DNA of 64,000 bases from contig CM033408.1 of assembly GCA_019426215.1 (NCBI GenBank), positions 29,119,953 to 29,183,952 on the forward strand. The letters are read 5' to 3'. This document shows positions 62,003 to 64,000 of the stretch, in pieces (positions within the stretch are counted from its first letter, which is position 1; each line of letters opens with the position of its first letter). The notes below the pieces were generated by a model, which saw nothing but the letters and a program-made list of their open reading frames with translations, did not search any database and was not told where the DNA came from. Source of the stretch: Buddleja alternifolia (Eukaryota; Streptophyta; Magnoliopsida; Lamiales; Scrophulariaceae). The translations under genes and the position numbers were made by a program.

Positions 62003-62719
62003 TTACAGAAACACCTTACTTGGTGAATCATTGAAATCAAGTGAGCAGCAATACAACAAATTTTCAACATCCTCAGACTTCATTGTACATGATTTCAGCT
62101 GATCATCAAATACATTCATTTCAGATTCATGCCTCCAAACAAGCCACTGCAATGATCTAATCACTTCCTCATCATGGAACTGTTTCTCCTCGGCCAATCT
62201 TCGGTACTGATTCGACTCCATCTCGATCGAGCTTTTTTCGCGCTGAAGACGAAGAATCATAGCCATTGCTTCCTCTGCTGCTGTAGCAGAGGCTGCCCTT
62301 TCTTTCTCAAGTTCTTCGAAAGCTGCATTTGCTCTGCGACGCTCAATCTGTATCGTTTTTCTCAACACCGAAACATCACATTCAGCATCAAATTCTCCAT
62401 CAGATTCAGTGCTCATCTTTTCATCAGGATCAAGATGAAGATTTGAATGTTCTCTATTTTCCTTCGAGAATTTCGACAGCAAACATTTTCCATCAAAAAC
62501 ATTTTTTGAAAAAAACCCATTTCTTAATTTCCCTCTAAGATGACATAAAAATTGAACCAAACTTCTCCAAAACCAATCAGACAAGGATTTAAACCCGAAG
62601 GCGAACAGCATTAACAGTCCCAAAACTTCAGAAACTTCCTTAATATTCTCAAGCAGAAAAAAAACATATCCGGATTCACAATCGGAGATTATATGTTTCA
62701 AAAATGAAACTTCATCCAT
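62003..62719 (-). CDS. GTD-binding (DUF593) protein, FLOURY1-like
   Basis: Single-exon frame of about 238 residues from ATG 62719-62717. An N-terminal hydrophobic stretch (VLGLLMLFAFGFKSL, about residues 31-45) is a likely membrane anchor. Near residue 115 the GTD-binding domain begins: ECDVSVLRKTIQIERRRANA, then EELEKERAASATAAEEAMAM and QREKSSIEMESNQYRRLAEE, a continuous coiled coil. In plants this domain binds myosin XI tails or, in maize FLOURY1, zein at the ER protein-body membrane; a membrane-tethering role here is inferred. An ATG 40 codons upstream in the same frame (62839) exists, but those residues look like leader sequence. The gene is convergent with the CHCH gene. Confidence 0.85.
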   Translation of the reverse strand: MDEVSFLKHIISDCESGYVFFLLENIKEVSEVLGLLMLFAFGFKSLSDWFWRSLVQFLCHLRGKLRNGFFSKNVFDGKCLLSKFSKENREHSNLHLDPDEKMSTESDGEFDAECDVSVLRKTIQIERRRANAAFEELEKERAASATAAEEAMAMILRLQREKSSIEMESNQYRRLAEEKQFHDEEVIRSLQWLVWRHESEMNVFDDQLKSCTMKSEDVENLLYCCSLDFNDSPSKVFL

Positions 62720-62878
62720 CAGAATTAGACCTCCGCAAAGACTCTGCTGATATGTCTTTGAAAATGGGTAAAAATCTGCTTGTGGTAAACTAATTCTTAA
62801 ACAGACACAGTGACTGGAATGGGCGGAGAGAGAAGCCAAGATTGGTTGTAACTTGTCAGTGCTGTAACGGTCTCTAAC

Positions 62879-62904
62879 TATATATATATATATATATATA
62901 TATG
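62879..62904. repeat. (TA)n microsatellite upstream of the GTD-binding gene
   Basis: About 13 TA units located 160-185 bp upstream of the chosen start codon (minus-strand gene); it may supply the TATA region. Confidence 0.8.
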
Positions 62905-64000
62905 GAAAACGGTAAGAAAAAGAAAGGGCACATGTGAAAGAGTTTGGGAAAATTTTATATTTTTCTTCTCATAAAGGATTTTAATTTTGGTTCAATTTGT
63001 TATGAATTTCTTACAATTAGTCTCACAACTTTTAATATGTCACAGTTAGTCCCGCCTAAATTTTTTGTTCAAAACTTAATAGTGAACTCCATCAGGGACG
63101 GAGCCATGGGGGCACCTGCGCCCACTCAACTTTGAGAAAATTATTTTTTCACCCTATAATTTTTTGATATTTGAAATTGCGCTCCCCTAATGTCTAAAAA
63201 TCAAGCTTTGCCCCATGAACTCCGGTAGTCGATATTTTAACTAGTTTTTCATCGCGCATGAGTGACATGTGATGTTGAATAGAAACATCATAATATTGAA
63301 TATAATTCTTAGTGGGTGTATTCACATATGAATTCTTCCAAAAAAAAAGGGCCAAAATGTTGACTAACGGAGTTGATCGTTAAATTTTGAACGAAAAATT
63401 TAGTTGAGACTATATGTGGGACATTGAAAGTTATAGGCCTAAATGTGCAAAGTTCGTAACGAATAGGACCAAGCTTAAATTGGGGCAAAGTTATGACATG
63501 AAAAATGCAATTTTCCCCAAAGAGTTTGTAACCTGGTGGTATTCCGGTAATTTAGAAGGACAATAAATGGAAAATTGAATTTAGGATAATTAGGAAGGAT
63601 ATAATCCATTAATCCCTACTTAATATAATAATATCAGATGATTTATATGATTGTGTAACATATCACATGACACGAATAAATGTGCGACATAGAAGTACAT
63701 TTGTCGCACACATAACAAAAGATAAATGAAACAATTTATATGCAATATGGAGAATTTTAATTGATGACATAACCAGGCAACAAATATGTGTGGTGAAAAT
63801 AAACCCAGTTTACTTGATACTCGACTGCAAATTAACCGCTAAAAATTTGTTTGAACTAGGTTCGTTTAATATAATGAACTAATTCAACACATTTTTTTTA
63901 TTTTAGAAGATTTAAAACTCCAGTTCAAGTTGAATTTACAACCAATTAAAATTCAAATCTAATTTTCAATCTCGGTAAAATTTTAAACAAAATTGAACGA
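62905..64000. other. Intergenic right edge, no gene seen
   Basis: Holds a degenerate repeat starting cagggacggagcc at 63091, similar to the MITE end at 46258. The remainder is AT-rich without coding signal. Confidence 0.45.

Overview
This is a stretch of a plant nuclear genome. The basis is AT-rich intergenic DNA, short exons with GT-AG introns, plant-specific families (a GATA factor with TIFY and CCT domains, a UGT91-type glycosyltransferase, a GTD-binding/DUF593 protein, a plant DRP3 dynamin) and a dense load of LINEs, SINEs, MITEs and a solo LTR. Gene structures and codon use look eudicot; nothing fixes the species. No operons, CRISPR arrays or other prokaryotic features are present.

Genes, left to right: (1) the N-terminal part of a UDP-glycosyltransferase on the minus strand, running off the left edge (1-580); (2) two tandem plus-strand paralogues encoding TIFY-CCT-GATA transcription factors (5103-9638, 7 exons; 12524-17794, 11 exons); (3) a 20-exon DRP3-type dynamin-related GTPase on the minus strand (32600-19466), whose reading frame closes in every exon to give about 828 residues; (4) a 5-exon CHCH-domain (twin CX9C) mitochondrial protein on the plus strand (57754-60147); (5) a single-exon GTD-binding (FLOURY1-like) membrane/coiled-coil protein on the minus strand (62719-62003). 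The two pairs GATA-2/DRP3 and CHCH/GTD are convergent.

The rest is mostly repeats, many with readable target-site duplications (TSDs). The clearest structure is at 33789-44075: a 5'-truncated LINE on the plus strand was split by a second, nearly full-length LINE on the minus strand, and that one was later split by a solo LTR. All three layers keep their own TSDs. At 48112-52425 two related elements lie side by side, bounded and separated by (TA)n microsatellites and filled with hierarchical 'tgtataat' tandem repeats. Each tandem GATA gene carries a copy of the same Mutator-like MITE family in an intron, with different 10-bp TSDs. Intron 1 of the dynamin gene holds a roughly 1.55-kb element with arms of about 380 bp in inverted orientation. 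A U6 snRNA pseudogene lies at 54361-54450 between 15-bp direct repeats.

I see no evidence of a wholly new biochemical system. The notable material is transposon history, intron insertions, the divergent GATA pair and several unnamed repeat families. All exon boundaries were read by eye from splice consensus, phase and family conservation; they were not tested against transcripts or databases.
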